From Solea solea (lineage: Eukaryota > Chordata > Actinopteri > Pleuronectiformes > Soleidae), in the NCBI RefSeq assembly GCF_958295425.1, contig NC_081136.1, positions 5,223,811 through 5,287,810 on the forward strand: a DNA stretch of 64,000 bases, read 5' to 3'. The translations under genes and the position numbers were made by a program. Position 1 is the stretch's first letter; each line of letters begins with the position of its first letter. Positions 48,230-61,927 of the stretch are shown in pieces. The notes beneath the pieces were generated by a model. The model ran no database searches. It was not told where the DNA came from and saw only the letters and a list, made by a program, of their open reading frames with translations.

Positions 48230-49120
48230 GATGATTGAATAATGGGTAATTATGTGGCTCTTTCTGATTATCTGGTTTGTAGACAAAACAAGACGTTTAA
48301 GTTCCTCATAATTTTAAGTTTTAGGAAACCAAATGCTTGTTTGGTTCATTTGATAAAATGTGTCTGGTAAAGTATCAGAACATGTGGATCAGTTGATTCT
48401 TTGTTATGAGGAGCAAAGAAACCAGAAAATAATCACATTGAATAAGCTGAATAACTTTTTTTTAATTATTTGAAAACCAGTAAGTGATTAAAACGATTAA
48501 CAATCATTCAGTTATTGTGGCGGCCCTAACAACGAGTAGAATGAGTAATGAAAAGACTTGGGACCCAACACCTAAAAGTGTAAGAGTGATACATTTTGGG
48601 AAATTAGCAACTTGCAATGGCTGGAAATTTGGATATATGTTGACTAACACAGCCAGAAATTGTTGTGTTGTTTTAGATGATTAAATGAGCAAGAATTAAC
48701 ACATTCATTGCCAACTCTTTTGATAGTTTAATATTTGGTTTAAATGTTTTTTCATGTAAAAAAGTTTCTGCCAGCTATGTAAATGTAATCTGTTTTTCTC
48801 TCCTGGCTCAAGGAAACCAGATTTTTCACATTTAAGAAACAGAGAAGTCTGAGAACACAACTGCAAAACTGATTAATCGATTATCAATATAGTTGACGAT
48901 TCATTTAAAAATTGCTTAATAATCAATCGATGGATCATTGCAGCCCTAATCGAGACCATTGAATAATAAAAAGATTTGGACCCAACACCTACAACACATC
49001 GCGACATGGATTTGTTTGTAAAATGTTTTTCATTATTATCTTTCAGTATTGCTCAGATTAGCAACTCAGATTAGAGATTAATTGCAAACTCTTTTGATAG
49101 TTTATTTGGTTTATGTGTTT
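48230..49120 (+). repeat. Local tandem duplication of about 430-480 bases
   Basis: Paired blocks in the same order: GGCCCTAACAACGAGTAGAA and GCAGCCCTAATCGAGACCAT; GACTTGGGACCCAACACCTA and GATTTGGACCCAACACCTAC; GCCAACTCTTTTGATAGTTT and GCAAACTCTTTTGATAGTTT. Each unit includes a GCAGCCCTA-type MITE end. Confidence 0.55.
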
Positions 49121-51714
49121 TTTCCACTTTGGTTTGGTTTGTGTGATTAGTTCTGTAAAGACGGAGCAGTGACTCTGGTGAGGACACAGTCGTTTTTCCG
49201 TCACTCTTGGTGCTGTGTCATGAAATAAACACCAAACAACACAACGTGGATTAAACGCTGGTCTCTTGTGACGCAAATCGAGTCGACATTTTACCACAAA
49301 GAACCCCATCCCAAAGAACAAGACAAATTATGTCATTTTTCTTTACCGTGTAATCAGCTTTAACACGACAATGGGTAATTTTTTCTGCTCATTTCCTGAT
49401 GAGTCAGTCTCATGAAAGGACACAGGAGTGACAGTAGGACACGAGTATCTACGTCAGAGCGGAGAGTTATTATTGTGACATAGTCAGCGCGTGTGCCATT
49501 TGTTTCAATGGAAACCTCGTCCCATTGTTCACGAGGATAATCTCGTGGCAGCACAGTTGATAGGGGATCAGTATTGAATTTTTTAACCACTTTTGCACTG
49601 TGCAATCAGTTTTTAGCATAAAAATGAAAACTTGAAGACAAAAGGTTAGGTATTTCACCTTTAAATAAAGGGCACCACTTTCATCTATCTTACATCTTTG
49701 ACGTGACAGTTTTTGCACCTTTTTACCACCAACTTTTTCCTCTGCATATATATATATATGTATATATATATATATCGCTTAATCTTTCCATCGTTTTCTC
49801 TTAATCTTGATTGAGAATATTTTTGAAATGCATACGTTTCGAAATGTTTGTTTACAAACCAACATTTTTTAATTTTTTAATGATTTCTTTGTCAAATGGA
49901 ACAATGAAACAATGAACAAAGAAAGTGTTTACATTTAAGACACTGAAAAATCCGAGAGCTTGTTTTGGTTATTAAAAAAACCTAAAAATAGTTATCAATT
50001 AATCGCTGCAGCCCTAACATATATACTGCATACATTTATATAAAAACAGAGAGAATAAATACAAAAACTATGATCAAAATAAGGTGAAGTGACTTAAATA
50101 AAATGAAAAAAACAACAACACTCTGGTCCCATTCGTCTTCTGCGCGTTCTATAGACGGAAACACCTTGCTGATGACAGAGGTGAGAGGGGAAAGGTCAGA
50201 CTGAATGGAGCTAATCATTCTTTACAAAAGTGAGGAGCACAAAAGCAGCTCAGAAATGGCAACATCACATTCCTGTCAGCCAAGAGTAGAAATGTGAACA
50301 GTGGCGCTTTAAAAATGGACTGTTGAAGAAGCGTCATCATAATTTTAAGGTTGAGAAAACAATTTCTGACATTTGAAAGCGGTAGAAAATGGATGGATGG
50401 ATGGATTAGGTGTATGTGTTTGGTCAGTAAAATATCAGAAAATGTTAATCATTGATTCTTTGTTTTATGGAGCAAAGACACCAGGAAATATTCACATTTA
50501 AGAAGCTGAATAACTTGTTTCCATTATTTGAAAAACACTCTGATTAGACGATTAAACATTTACCAAAATAGTCGACAATTCATTTAGATATAACTGAACG
50601 ATCGTTCGATTAATGATTGCAGACCCAACAAAGAGGTTGTAGCTAATCATTCTTTACAACAGTGAGGAGCACAAAAGCAGCTAGGCTACTTTCATTGAAT
50701 ATTCTAAACTTCAGTGCATGATTTAGTGAAAGTACTGCAGGCCTCACAGTGTGTTAAGCTGAGGAGATGCATTCAAAGACCCTGGTAAATCTCATAACTT
50801 CTACAGGATCTACAGCATTATTTGTGGGCCACATGCGGCCCACAAATAATATCAACTTATGAGTTATTTATTTTTTTATGAATATATTCGTTTGGCATCA
50901 TAAATACGTTTTTGAGCTATATCTTGTTCCATAACAAAACAAACACCTTTATTTTGAAGTTCTGTGAGATATCGTTACTAATATTGTTATCGTGATATAA
51001 TTTTAAGATCGTATCGCTCACGCTTTCCCCCCCAAGAAGTTTGACTCTTTTTATGCTCAGTGGCCCCCAGGTCATTTGAGTTTGAGACCCCTGATCTACA
51101 GCCTGTTTAGCTTAGAGGAGCAGCTTCAAGATGCATTCAAGAAATCTCTTAAATTTGCCACCTTGTTATAATAGATGGCACCACAAATTGGTTGTGAATA
51201 CAATCATTGATAAAACATCATCCCGTCTTTCTATTCCAACAATTTATCGCAAAATTATCCTCATGTGCGGTCTTTGATTTTTTTGATCTCTTTAGAGTTC
51301 TCAACGGGAAAAAATGTGGTTTGGTCACACTTTGGTCATGTTAGTGTAATTTTTGGAGCCCTTTTATGATGCTCGGCGTGAACTGGAGGGGAACAAATAT
51401 CCCACTATGGGCAGAACGTCTCGTTCCCCGTTGAGAACTCTACATCACTTTATGCCACCATTCCCCCATTATGCCCCATGTCCTAACGACGGAAAGTCAT
51501 CTTAAACTGGTTTTCAAGAACATGACAAAGAGTTCACTGTACTCCACTTGCCTTTTGCGTATCATAGTAGAAGCTCTACGATGCGGTTGAGCAGGATATT
51601 GGCATTGTGACTAATGCAGCTGACACATCACAACCGAGCTCATGTAATTGTGCAGTCAACATGGACCAGAATCTCAAATGGAAGGTTTCCAACTTCTTGT
51701 GGAATCAGTGCCAT

Positions 51715-51950
51715 TGAATAATGATAATGACTTAGATTTATAAAGCGCCTTTTCACGAAACCCACGGTCGCTGTACAATCGAGAACACAGAATAAAACAA
51801 CCAATCAGGTGGCAAAAGTGTCGCTTCAACAGAGATTTAAATGACTCCAGAGTTGGTGGCTGGCAAACAGCCAGAGGGAGTGAGTTCCAGAGGGTTGGAG
51901 CAGCGACACTGAAAGCCCTGTTGCCAAAGCTTGAGAGCAAAAGGAGGATC
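51715..51950 (-). mobile_element. 3' fragment of a LINE reverse-transcriptase ORF
   Basis: The minus strand encodes SFGNRAFSVAAPTLWNSLPL followed by AVCQPPTLESFKSLLKRHF. This is the characteristic C-terminus of fish L2/Rex-type non-LTR retrotransposon proteins (family pattern: FSVAAPxLWNSLP...FKxxLKxHLF). A tail-like ATTTATAAAGCGCCTTTTCA follows. No reverse-transcriptase core is present, so this is a dead 5'-truncated copy. Confidence 0.75.
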
Positions 51951-54900
51951 TGTACGTACTGGGTGTATTGTTGCAAAAAGAAGTAGTAATGAATCACGAA
52001 AAAATTGTGGTTTTTTTTTTAGCTAATTGAGAGAAAAGGTAACACTTCCTGGATTTTCTTGGCTTAGAAATGCTTAGGATGTCATTGGCTGGGATCTTGT
52101 TAGACTTAAAAGAAGTCCAAAACAATGGTGTGAAAAGTTAGGTTACATTGATAAGTGAATATTCCTTCATTCCCTCGTTAGTGTGAAGTAAATATGTGAA
52201 AAACATTTGGTTTGTGCTTTTTAACTGATGCCATTGTGCTGCCAAGAAATCAAAGGGAAGAACAGCATGTGCTAAGTATGCGTGACAGCAAAAATAGTGA
52301 TGGTAATTATTTGATGAATAGCAAAACAGCATTGCAGCCTAAAGGTTTCTTAGAAAAGGTAACAATTCCTTGTCCCGGTACATTTGAAAAGTGAAGTGAC
52401 TTTCTTCATTTATATTGTTACTGTAACTCAAAGAAAGGACCTTTGACTCTTGAGAACTTGGACGTAACTTCAACATTTCTGTGGTTTTGAAACATGGTCC
52501 AAATTTAAACCAGTGGTAGTCGCACAGTGTAGGCCAAGCACTGGAGGCGGGAAGCAGCGTAGGATCATGGGAATTGTTGTCTTGTTTGGTTTCCCTGTTT
52601 GTTTGCACTATAAATAGGAACAGTTTCAGTGGCAGTACCTGCACCAACAACATGAGAAAACAAATGGCAATATGTCCGTTTAACTTGCCGTACCAAAGAT
52701 GGCTCAACACTGATATCGCAGTCTTGAGAATCGTCCAATACCGATATCAGTACGATACAATCTTTTCACGTCTTTCCAATTACTTACGCTGTATGAAGTA
52801 CTTTGTACTAAGGATTTTTCTGCTTCCAAAGAAGAAATTAGTTCAGTTTGAATGTTGGTGTTACTGCTATTTGTTTCATTTTTTTCAGTCTGTGCTTAGG
52901 GATGCAGTTATGTGATATTAAGGGTTGACAGATGTTACGTTTGTCTTTTTACGAGTACCAAATATTTCCTTTGTCACACATATGGATTTCTGTGGAGTTA
53001 AAATGTTGCATATTTTAATGCTGAAATGTCACATATTATATCTTGAACTCATGCGTCGTCATGATCACATGACTGAAGATGGATGTTGAAGTCTGAGTTG
53101 GAACTGTTGTTGTGGGAAACTCCGTAGTTGGTTATATACAGTGCTTAACAAATGTATTGGAGCCACACCCAAAGTCACAGCAGTCCTAAATTAACAGCAC
53201 TGGTAAATGTGTATATATATGTGTATGTATATATACAGTATATGTATATATATATATATATATTATGATTCACCGCCATAACTGACCAACTTTTTTTTAT
53301 GCCCCTCCCTGGCGTATATATCACCCAAGTTGACATGAAACTGGCGTCACACCTGTGTCTGGTTATTGATGTGTAACAGAGCGCTACTCATCACAAAACT
53401 TCCTGCTTGTGTTGTCGTGTTTGCTCAAGGTTGGTTTGAGTGGCCTATGAAGCAACAGCAAAAAAATCCAGCACTGCCACATTGTCTGGAGTTTCTCTAT
53501 GGCAGATGCAGAGTCATGGCATCTTCATATCCTGTCACTCTGTTGACCTTACCAGTTTGTGATCATGCACTCGTCTTGGCAACCTGTCAACATCATCGAA
53601 CCCGCCGGTCGGGTCCGACCTGACGCTCATGTTGGAATGGAATTCATACATTGACGCAAACAAATGTTCAAGGACAAAAGGCAGTCGATGTGTCTCTCTC
53701 CCCTGAGTATGCACCGAGCTGGCAGTTCAGAATCGCCAAGCTCAAACAGATAATGCAAGATGAATGTGATAAATTCCCCTCGAAGGTGTGTTAAATTCGC
53801 CTTTTTAAAAGGGGATTTGGAGTCGTGTCAGCCGTATTTTGATAGATGTGGTGAAGCTTAAAGATTCTTCAGTTTTATCAGCCCTCACTGACATAATGGG
53901 ATTAGAAACATGCGCATATAATAATAATAATAATAATAATAATTACAACAAATAAATCTTGAATCTTATTAACAGTGATAATAATAGTACTTGTATCTTT
54001 AATTATACAAACAAGTTATAAAAGAGTAAAATCAGTACTACTCAAGTACTATTTATGTCTGCTAAATAACTTTTTATTTTAACGTTTTTTGAACTCAAAA
54101 ATGTCGATTTTAAAATGATACTGAAACGGCTGCAAATGTGTTCAGTGTCCAAATCTGTGTGCGTTTGTTAATAATACAAGAAATTCTGAAGCACGTCAGA
54201 CTCAGTGACGCAAGAGAAAGGTAAACGGTGAATGATTTCACCACATCCTTATTGCCAAGGATCTGTGGTTTACTGTGTTTACTTCACCGACAACAACTGA
54301 ACCATGGACACGTTCACATATATGGATACATCCGTATTCTCATTCTCTAAGTTGTATCCTACATTTTAAGTTGATCAAAAATAATGCATATGTTTGAAAT
54401 GATTGTATCAAAGCACAATGTTTAAATTAGGAAATATTAATTTAATCCTAAAAATTGTCATGACAGTTATTAAAAGTCAAAATATAATTGAACTAATTAG
54501 CTTTCTTCTGAGAGACAAGTTAGATTAACAAATATATTTGACTGTAAAGTAGATAACTTTTACTAAAAGTTTTTTTTTTGAAGATTTAAAAGCTTTACAA
54601 GACTAATTTAATCCTGAAATACCGACTTTAATATTGATAATGTCTTTGATCTTTCGTTGCTACAATAACCTGGTTTTAGTGATAATTTAGTGAAACATAC
54701 GTAAATGAGGATTTTTTTGTCATAGTTTTTTTTTCCAGACAGTAATTATATGGTCTCGGATGCGTAGTTGTAGTAGTTTGGCCTCAGGGTCTCTTTAGGT
54801 CTCTGAAAGTCAGTTTTTGTTACCTGTGGCGACACTGATGAGTTTTCACGTCACTCATCTCATTGAATTGTTGCCTCTTCTGTGTTCACAAAGTTGTTGT

Positions 54901-56207
54901 GGCTATTTACCGCCTTTAAATGGGGTCATGTTAATGGGGCTTTTTGTGCTTGGACTTGACTGAAAACCCTAAATTTGCTCAAGTTTGTTTTTGTTTTTTT
55001 ATGAATAGTGATCGTCATAATCTTTCATTTTTCATTAGATGGTTATTTCTTTCCTAGGCTTCTATCCACACACACCCATAATGCTAATATTTGCACCCAT
55101 GAGCCACTTTCTCACGACTTGATCACATGACTTTTTTTTTTACCCAGTAACCAACAGGCTGTTGAACTAGATCGCAAACTATTTCAGTTGCAATGAAAAA
55201 CCATAGTGTTGACAGTTAATTGGTACATACAGCAAATCTTGTGGTTGTAATTAAATGGGAGACAAGAGCGTATGATACCATATATATAAATTCTGGCACA
55301 GTGCAGGTCGTCTTCAACATGCTGACATGGTGCCATGTGATTAGCTAATTAGATATTTGAGGGTGAGTGTGACTGTTTGTTAGCTCTGTGATAACACCCA
55401 GGATAAGCCAGTAGGTAATGGATGGATATTTAGTGAAGGTAAATATCAGGTCACGCATTAAAAGTCTCCCCAACGTGCAGCAGCACCAATTCCAGACTTG
55501 CTAGATATTTGCTTAAAGTCTGAGAAAACATGTAAAGAGAAAAACAAACACTGAAGCAATAAAATGTCTTTTCTTCTCTTACGCAAAAGTTGTAATTTAT
55601 TACTTCTTCTAACTTGGTCTTGCTCGATAATGCATCAGTTATTTAAAGATGGATTTTTGCTCCTGGGTGAAAGTTGAAGAAGGCAGTTAACGTCTTAATG
55701 GTCAGAAAACATAAAATATTTGTTGCGTAGCGATAACTATGTGGTGGCACGTCTCAAAGCACACACCGTATTGATGTTGTATTGCCGTCAAGTGAAATTC
55801 CATTGGGATAAATGTCATTGAACTTGCTGACCTTCTGTCTGACGTAAGATGAAGTCTGAAACTCTCAGTTGAGGTTGTTAAGAATGAACAGCCCATTGTT
55901 TCCTTCCTTTGTTGAAGTTGCTCAACCTTTTAGATTTGTGGTTGCAAATTCATTGGGTTTAAGCACCACAGGTTTTGTCAAATGTGTGTCGTTTACTTCA
56001 CAGTAGTATTTTATAACTTTTGAAATGGCAGACGCTCAAGATCTTATTGACACGGAGGGATTAGTCAAGGTCGCCCGTCTACATTTTTGTCTTTCATGTG
56101 TGTACTACTTTCTGATAGTTACTCATCTTGTGCTAATCATCTGATCAAACTTTGTCTTCCTTATCACAAATGATGCACATAAAAGTAATAAGGAACAAGG
56201 AAAAACC

Positions 56208-56213
56208 TTTATT
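56208..56213 (-). terminator. Polyadenylation signal of the apolipoprotein L-like gene
   Basis: Minus-strand AATAAA, 167 bases past the stop codon at 56380-56382. It is the nearest canonical hexamer in the right place. Confidence 0.5.
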
Positions 56214-56379
56214 TCAAAAAAACATTTAATAGCATAGTCACAATAAAATATGGTAACCTTTAATGAAATAATTAAAATGACTACAACAATAAATATGCAC
56301 TACAAAGCTGCTAAGCGAAAGTACAGCTGTCATTAAATAAAGGCAGTGATTGTGAAAACTGGTGTTTTTTTTGTTGTGG

Positions 56380-57483
56380 TCAATAATCCTCTTCAAGCTC
56401 CACAAGTTTCTTCAGATCAGACTTCAGTTGCTCTTCGTCTTCTTCTTCTTCCACCTCCACCTCGATCCCGTCCATCGTTTTCTGCAGCTGCTCCTTGACG
56501 CTGTTCAGCTGGAGCAGCCCGTCCTGCAGGCTCTTGCAAACCTCGCGTATTTTAGCAGCAAACTCGGTCTTGGCTCCCTTCCTCAGCTCCATGGAGTCCT
56601 TGGCCAGGAAAAAGACGTCGAGAGCCAGGAAGAGGCCCGACATCACTCCAGTGGTGACGCTCATCACCTGCGCTGCTTTAGCCGCCCCGCCGGCAACGGT
56701 CAGGACTTGAACGGTGTTGATGAGGCTCTCGGTGTTGATCACCAAAGACTTACCGGCCCGGCCGCCCTCCTTCATGACATGTTTGACGTTCTGGTTGAGG
56801 TGCTTCTTCGAGATGCTGTCAGCGTACTTCTCAAAGTCCCACTCCTCAAGCGTCTCCATACCGTCCTGTCAAGCAGAGAAAGAAAGGAGCACAAGCTTCA
56901 AATTCTATAGAGATAGTCGGTTTAGGCTTACTTAAACCCCACTTGTATTCAATTTCTGCCTCTTAAATATTACAGTTGACCAGTTATTACCTCATGTACT
57001 TTGTTTATGAAAGACCACTAGTTGAACTATGTGTTTGTGTCTGACGAGCTGAAAACCCGTCTTCTCACCTGCAGAAACTGAAGACACTCCTTGATGTCCC
57101 TCATCTCCTCCTCATAGTCCTGGATCATCTTCTCCACCTTTTTGCGGTCCGTCTTTGAATGGACCGTGTCCGTGATGTTGGCGGAGGCCGACGTCAGCCC
57201 ACCTGCTGTGGCGACGCCAATCCCCACGGCCGTGACGATGAGCGAAGTTCCTGCGGTGAACGGCGCCAAGATGAGGCCGGTGATGGTCGTGATGGACCCG
57301 GCGATGCTGGCCACACCCCCGCCGACGCTGGCCGTGACCGTTTTCTTATGAAAACTGTCGGCCATGTCGGCCAAAGCCAAGAGTTCCAGGATGCGCTGCT
57401 GGAGCGTGGCGCCGCGCTGGTTGAAAAAACGGACAAAAAGACGAGCCGCCATGAAGACGCGGTCAGCCGCTTCTTCCACCACG
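56380..57483 (-). CDS. Apolipoprotein L-like: two exons of the pore-type core
   Basis: Exon 57069-57483 spans [10 protein letters not shown] to CLQFLQ and contains two adjacent hydrophobic helices joined by LAPFTAG, the APOL signature. It ends with a charged [20 protein letters not shown] helix. Exon 56380-56865 begins [17 protein letters not shown]. It contains [39 protein letters not shown] and a coiled-coil [19 protein letters not shown]. It ends with a run of acidic residues before [12 protein letters not shown] and the stop TGA. Confidence 0.85.
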
Positions 57484-60400
57484 CTGAGACAAGGAAACAA
57501 GAGGTATACATGTTCATTTTTTTCAATTTATATTGACCAATTCTATAAAGTGACATATTCTTCTAATTGACAGCTAGTAGTGTCCAAAGAGTGTCTGGTT
57601 GCAGGTGAAGTCTGTTAACATACTACAAGTTTGTTTTGGACAGCGTCCACTTTTTAAATACCATCAAAAATATATACATTTGTAATATTCACTTACTCTT
57701 CAGGTTCATCGTCCTGGTTTGTTGCGTTCCACTCGTCCCATCCTAACATAAACAAAAAACAACCACTGTGACATAATCAGAGCCAAAAAAGGCATTTTCG
57801 GTTTTCGCCTGAAAGACTTAACACCGAAACGAAGCGTTTTAACGACGCATCGCGCCTATTTATTAGATCAGTTTGGAACACCACTGAAATGGTTCCAACA
57901 GGATGTGAGTACACGGTGGAACAGCACCTATTAAATGCTGGAAAGTCCCTTTTGCGCAAAAGCAACACTTTCACTCGGATCCCCTGCGACTGTACTCGAT
58001 CCCCGTCGTAAAGATCATTACGTAGGGGTTAAAGCAGCGCGTCGAACATTATCCAGGCTGCGCTGGATACGGAGAGCCCAACGGACATGTTAGTCGTGAC
58101 CTTAATAACCTAAGGTGGAGTGCAGAATAAAGCCAGTGGTTGGCAGCAGAGACCAACTGACCTGCTATTACAAGGTTACTAAAGCAGTTAATGTGGTACA
58201 GCTTGTAGGAAATACTAGCGCGCATACCGTCAACTGTTCTCCACCATGCCAAGAGTCCTTCTTCATCCTGGAAAAGAACAAATTAGAACAACTTTAATGA
58301 CACACCACCGGCATCACACGATGACATCACTACAAGACAATAGAATTCCATACGTCCAGAGGGTCCAGAGTTGTCCCTTCAAGGGGCACCGGTACTTCAG
58401 CCAGGTGTAGAGTCTCAACTTCAACGGCCTCCTGCAACAGAGACGCGACAACATCAGTCACTCGTCTTTGGACAGAATTTCTAAAGAGCTGTTAAACAGT
58501 TACTCATTACACACAGGAGACAAAAGGACGCTCAACAGTTATTTAGCAGCAGAAGGATTTTCCCTCTATTCCAGAATGCTAATAAACCGTTGTGGTTTGA
58601 TAGCGAGAGTGCTTTTAAGGTACTAAACATTAACCAACTGCCTCTCATTACACGTCTATCTATGGGCTAAATCTCATCGGGGTCACGGTGGGGGCTGAAA
58701 TCCCAGCTGACCTTGGGGCAATTCAAACCCAGTCCATGTAGGACACACTACTCACTAAGTTTTTCCTCATGGTAAAGTCAACAAAACTGCAGACTCGGAT
58801 GTTGGCTAACGGCAAGATTAGCACAAGTACTACAAGGTTGATCTAAGGACTTTATGAATCATGTCTTCCTAATTAGATAACATATTTGAACCCATGTAAA
58901 CCTGCTTATAAAAGAGTCCTTTCCCAGTGCGTGTAAATCTGTTTTCCGGTCATGTTCGATGCCTAAAATGTACCACAAAAAAAAACAGTGTTTTTTCTAA
59001 ATTCAACTGTGCAGAGAGCAACATTAGCAGCTGTGTGTTTTTTAGCCAGTGAAAAAGGAGATTTAGACTCTAGGAAGCTCGAGAGGAACACAGGAAGGAC
59101 ATGAAGACTATTTAAGCAGGATTTGAACCAAGAACCCGTTTGCCAGTGCTGCACAGCCGAGTCATACGTGTGATACAGGTTATAGGAGCGAGTGAAACGA
59201 TCACAGTTGGGTATATTGAAGAACAGGGTGTGTCGCGCATAGCAGAGAGTCCGCGGATTAAACAGTAATGCCTGGAGCGTACACGATGGCCTCCAATCAC
59301 AAACCGTTCAGGCCTGAATTCTTAGGTAAATACGCCTCACCCTTGCAGCAGAACAAAGGCCAAATGTGGTTTACTGTACAGAACATCCAATTAGTTTAAG
59401 ATCTAACATGTTGTGATGCACTGGGCGTGTTGCTGTAACTGATAATTTATCTAAAAATGAAACAAGAGATTGCCTCCATTAATGTGACTAGGTTTCATTG
59501 TACTGTACGAGCGTCATCGGCAGTTTAACTGTAATTAAATGTGTCGCTGGAAGCAATTTGACTGACTTTATTGGTCAAAGTTGGTAATGCTGACTCTTCT
59601 TGAACTAAGTTGATTCAAACTAGAAAATAATTGCGTCGGAAAAACAGACGCCCAGCGATTCTAAGACTACAATCAAACATGTTTAGATAAAGAAACTTCT
59701 GCTAGGTCAGAAATTATACAAGCTTAATTAAACAAAACTTTCCTTTGAACTCACACCCTCGGAAAAAACAAAAATAGACGCCCGAGTGGCTTATTAAGCA
59801 AACAGAAGGCTTTTATGTCCGCTGTTTAGCTAAAGCCACTGTGCAAACAACGCTACATGTGAGAATTCAATTTCGGCTCTGGTCAAACACAGCCCGCTGA
59901 GCTGTCGTCAAATCGGCGCGTCCTTCATTTAAAACACAGAAGCGGCAAATTTTTAAAACCGCTGAAAAACTACATTTTATCCCGTTGCCCCCAAAATTTA
60001 ATTTGCTTTAATGGATTTTTGTACGTGCTTTCAAATTCTGTTAAACACACTGCATGACCTTAACTTACAAAAACCGATTTGCTTTGGCTACATTTTAAAC
60101 ATGTTTGAATTCATTACTGTATCTTGATACAAAGCAGGGATGAGCTGATACTAGTTAAAAACAAACAAACGCTGGATCAGATATCGGAACACAAATGCTT
60201 CACTGAGCACGTGTGGATGTATTTTCGGATAAAAGCAGGCAGAACGTCGAATATTTCTTTTCAATTTTTATGGACGCAGAATCTGAAACACGTGTTTAGA
60301 AAGACCAAAAAAAGGCTTTCTATCCTACTAACCTCAGGTAATACGTCTCCTGATGCTGGTTCAGAACCCTGTGCAGCGAAAACAAACAATAGTAAACATT

Positions 60401-61742
60401 TCATCACTCGCAACTGCAACATTATAATAATAATGACTAAAAGTTTATTCCCCAGGTGACGTACCTTTGAGCCAAACAGAGCCTGGGGCAGAATCCGCTT
60501 TATTCTGAAAGTCTTGCGATTAAAAAGGAAGGACAAATATTAGCCGCAGCGCGTCATTAACTTTAGTCACACTTTTAATTCACATGCTCCACTAACTTAT
60601 TTAAATACAATTCGACCGCACCCAGCCTGCGTGTGACGTACCATGGTTCGCTTCTTTGGCACCTCCACTGGTGCTGGATTCTTCACGTCTGAGCTGGTGT
60701 TGGAATCTACATACCAGGTAGACTAGTAACGGAGATTAATAGTTATTACTACAGTATCACATGAGTGGTTTTGAAATAACATCAGACATGTACCGTTTGA
60801 TTTTTATTTGGATTGTTTCCAAAAAGATTAACTTGAGAAGCTGAAAACGGTTTCCTTTGCTTCATATAACAGAGAAATCATTAAGACTGAATCTTTTTAC
60901 TTTGTAGACAAATTTTAGGAACCAAAACCATTCATAATTGCAGCCCTAGTTGGCCATATGATCCATATGAGATCTTAAGAAAATGTTTCCCTGCTTTATT
61001 TTCGCAGAAGATGGCCCGTTATGACTGGAAACTGACCTCTCACTCTCCTGCACCAAATCCCATAAGGAAAATGGTCGTTTTTAGCTCACGGGGACACAGG
61101 AGCTGCTGTTCTACTGCCCTGTCAGGCAAGTTTTTTCCTTTACTTTATTAAAGTTGAGCATGGAATTTCAAACACAAATGTCACCAAATAACACGTGTTA
61201 ATCCACTGCTGCCTCAGACAGTAAATTCACTGCTCCCGTGCGCCGTGATATAAAAATGGCTGATTTTCTCTATGGGATTTGGTGCGGGGAGATGAGCAGT
61301 TTACAAAACAACACAATCTCCAGTTTATTTTCAGTAAGAGGTGTGTCTGCCGATGAGATAAAGCCGTTGACACATTCTTAAGATGGCAAGCACCGCTATT
61401 GTTTTTGTGCCCTGCACCTTGTCGAATGCTTGTCATTTTTCCCGACTAGACGGTTTAGTTTTACCTGCGTGTACCATCAGTCCCTTCGTACAGCGGTAAA
61501 GGCAAAAAGGAAACAAAAACACAATAAGCTCTCTGTTAATGTTAATGACTGTGCTGAATCAGCCGTCTGCTAGGTCAGACATAAGTGAGGTAATTAAGTG
61601 TACTACGTGGCTTACATGTCGCTCTATGGCACTGTCGTCCAGACTTTCAGAGCTGGACGAGTTCTCGCTGTGAAGGTCTTGAATTTCCTGATGAGAAAGA
61701 AGTGACAGGAGGAAAAGGAAAGAGCTGCTCAGTATTAGAACG

Positions 61743-61795
<53 letters not shown>

Positions 61796-61892
61796 CATAC
61801 ATACACATATATATATGTATGTATGTGTGTATATATATATATACACATACATACACATATATATGTATGTATGTATGTGTATACATATATAT

Positions 61893-61927
<35 letters not shown>

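Larger units (their letters stand above)
44191..56207. other. 12 kb gene desert
   Basis: No protein gene recognised. Contents: degenerate units at 45790-46500 (TTCTGGTTGTATCA, TGTTTGGAC or TTTCGTTTG, AATTGGTGA); a C run at 46437-46454; MITE copies; a local duplication at 48230-49120; a MITE flanked by direct repeats at 50211-50690; a LINE fragment at 51715-51950; and TA/TATG microsatellites at 49747-49774 and 53210-53263. The longest ORFs are low-complexity or overlap repeats. Confidence 0.55.

Noticed and set aside
52339..52710. 123-codon minus-strand ORF
   Set aside because: No recognisable motif, no splice-supported neighbours, AT-rich intergenic context. Compatible with chance.
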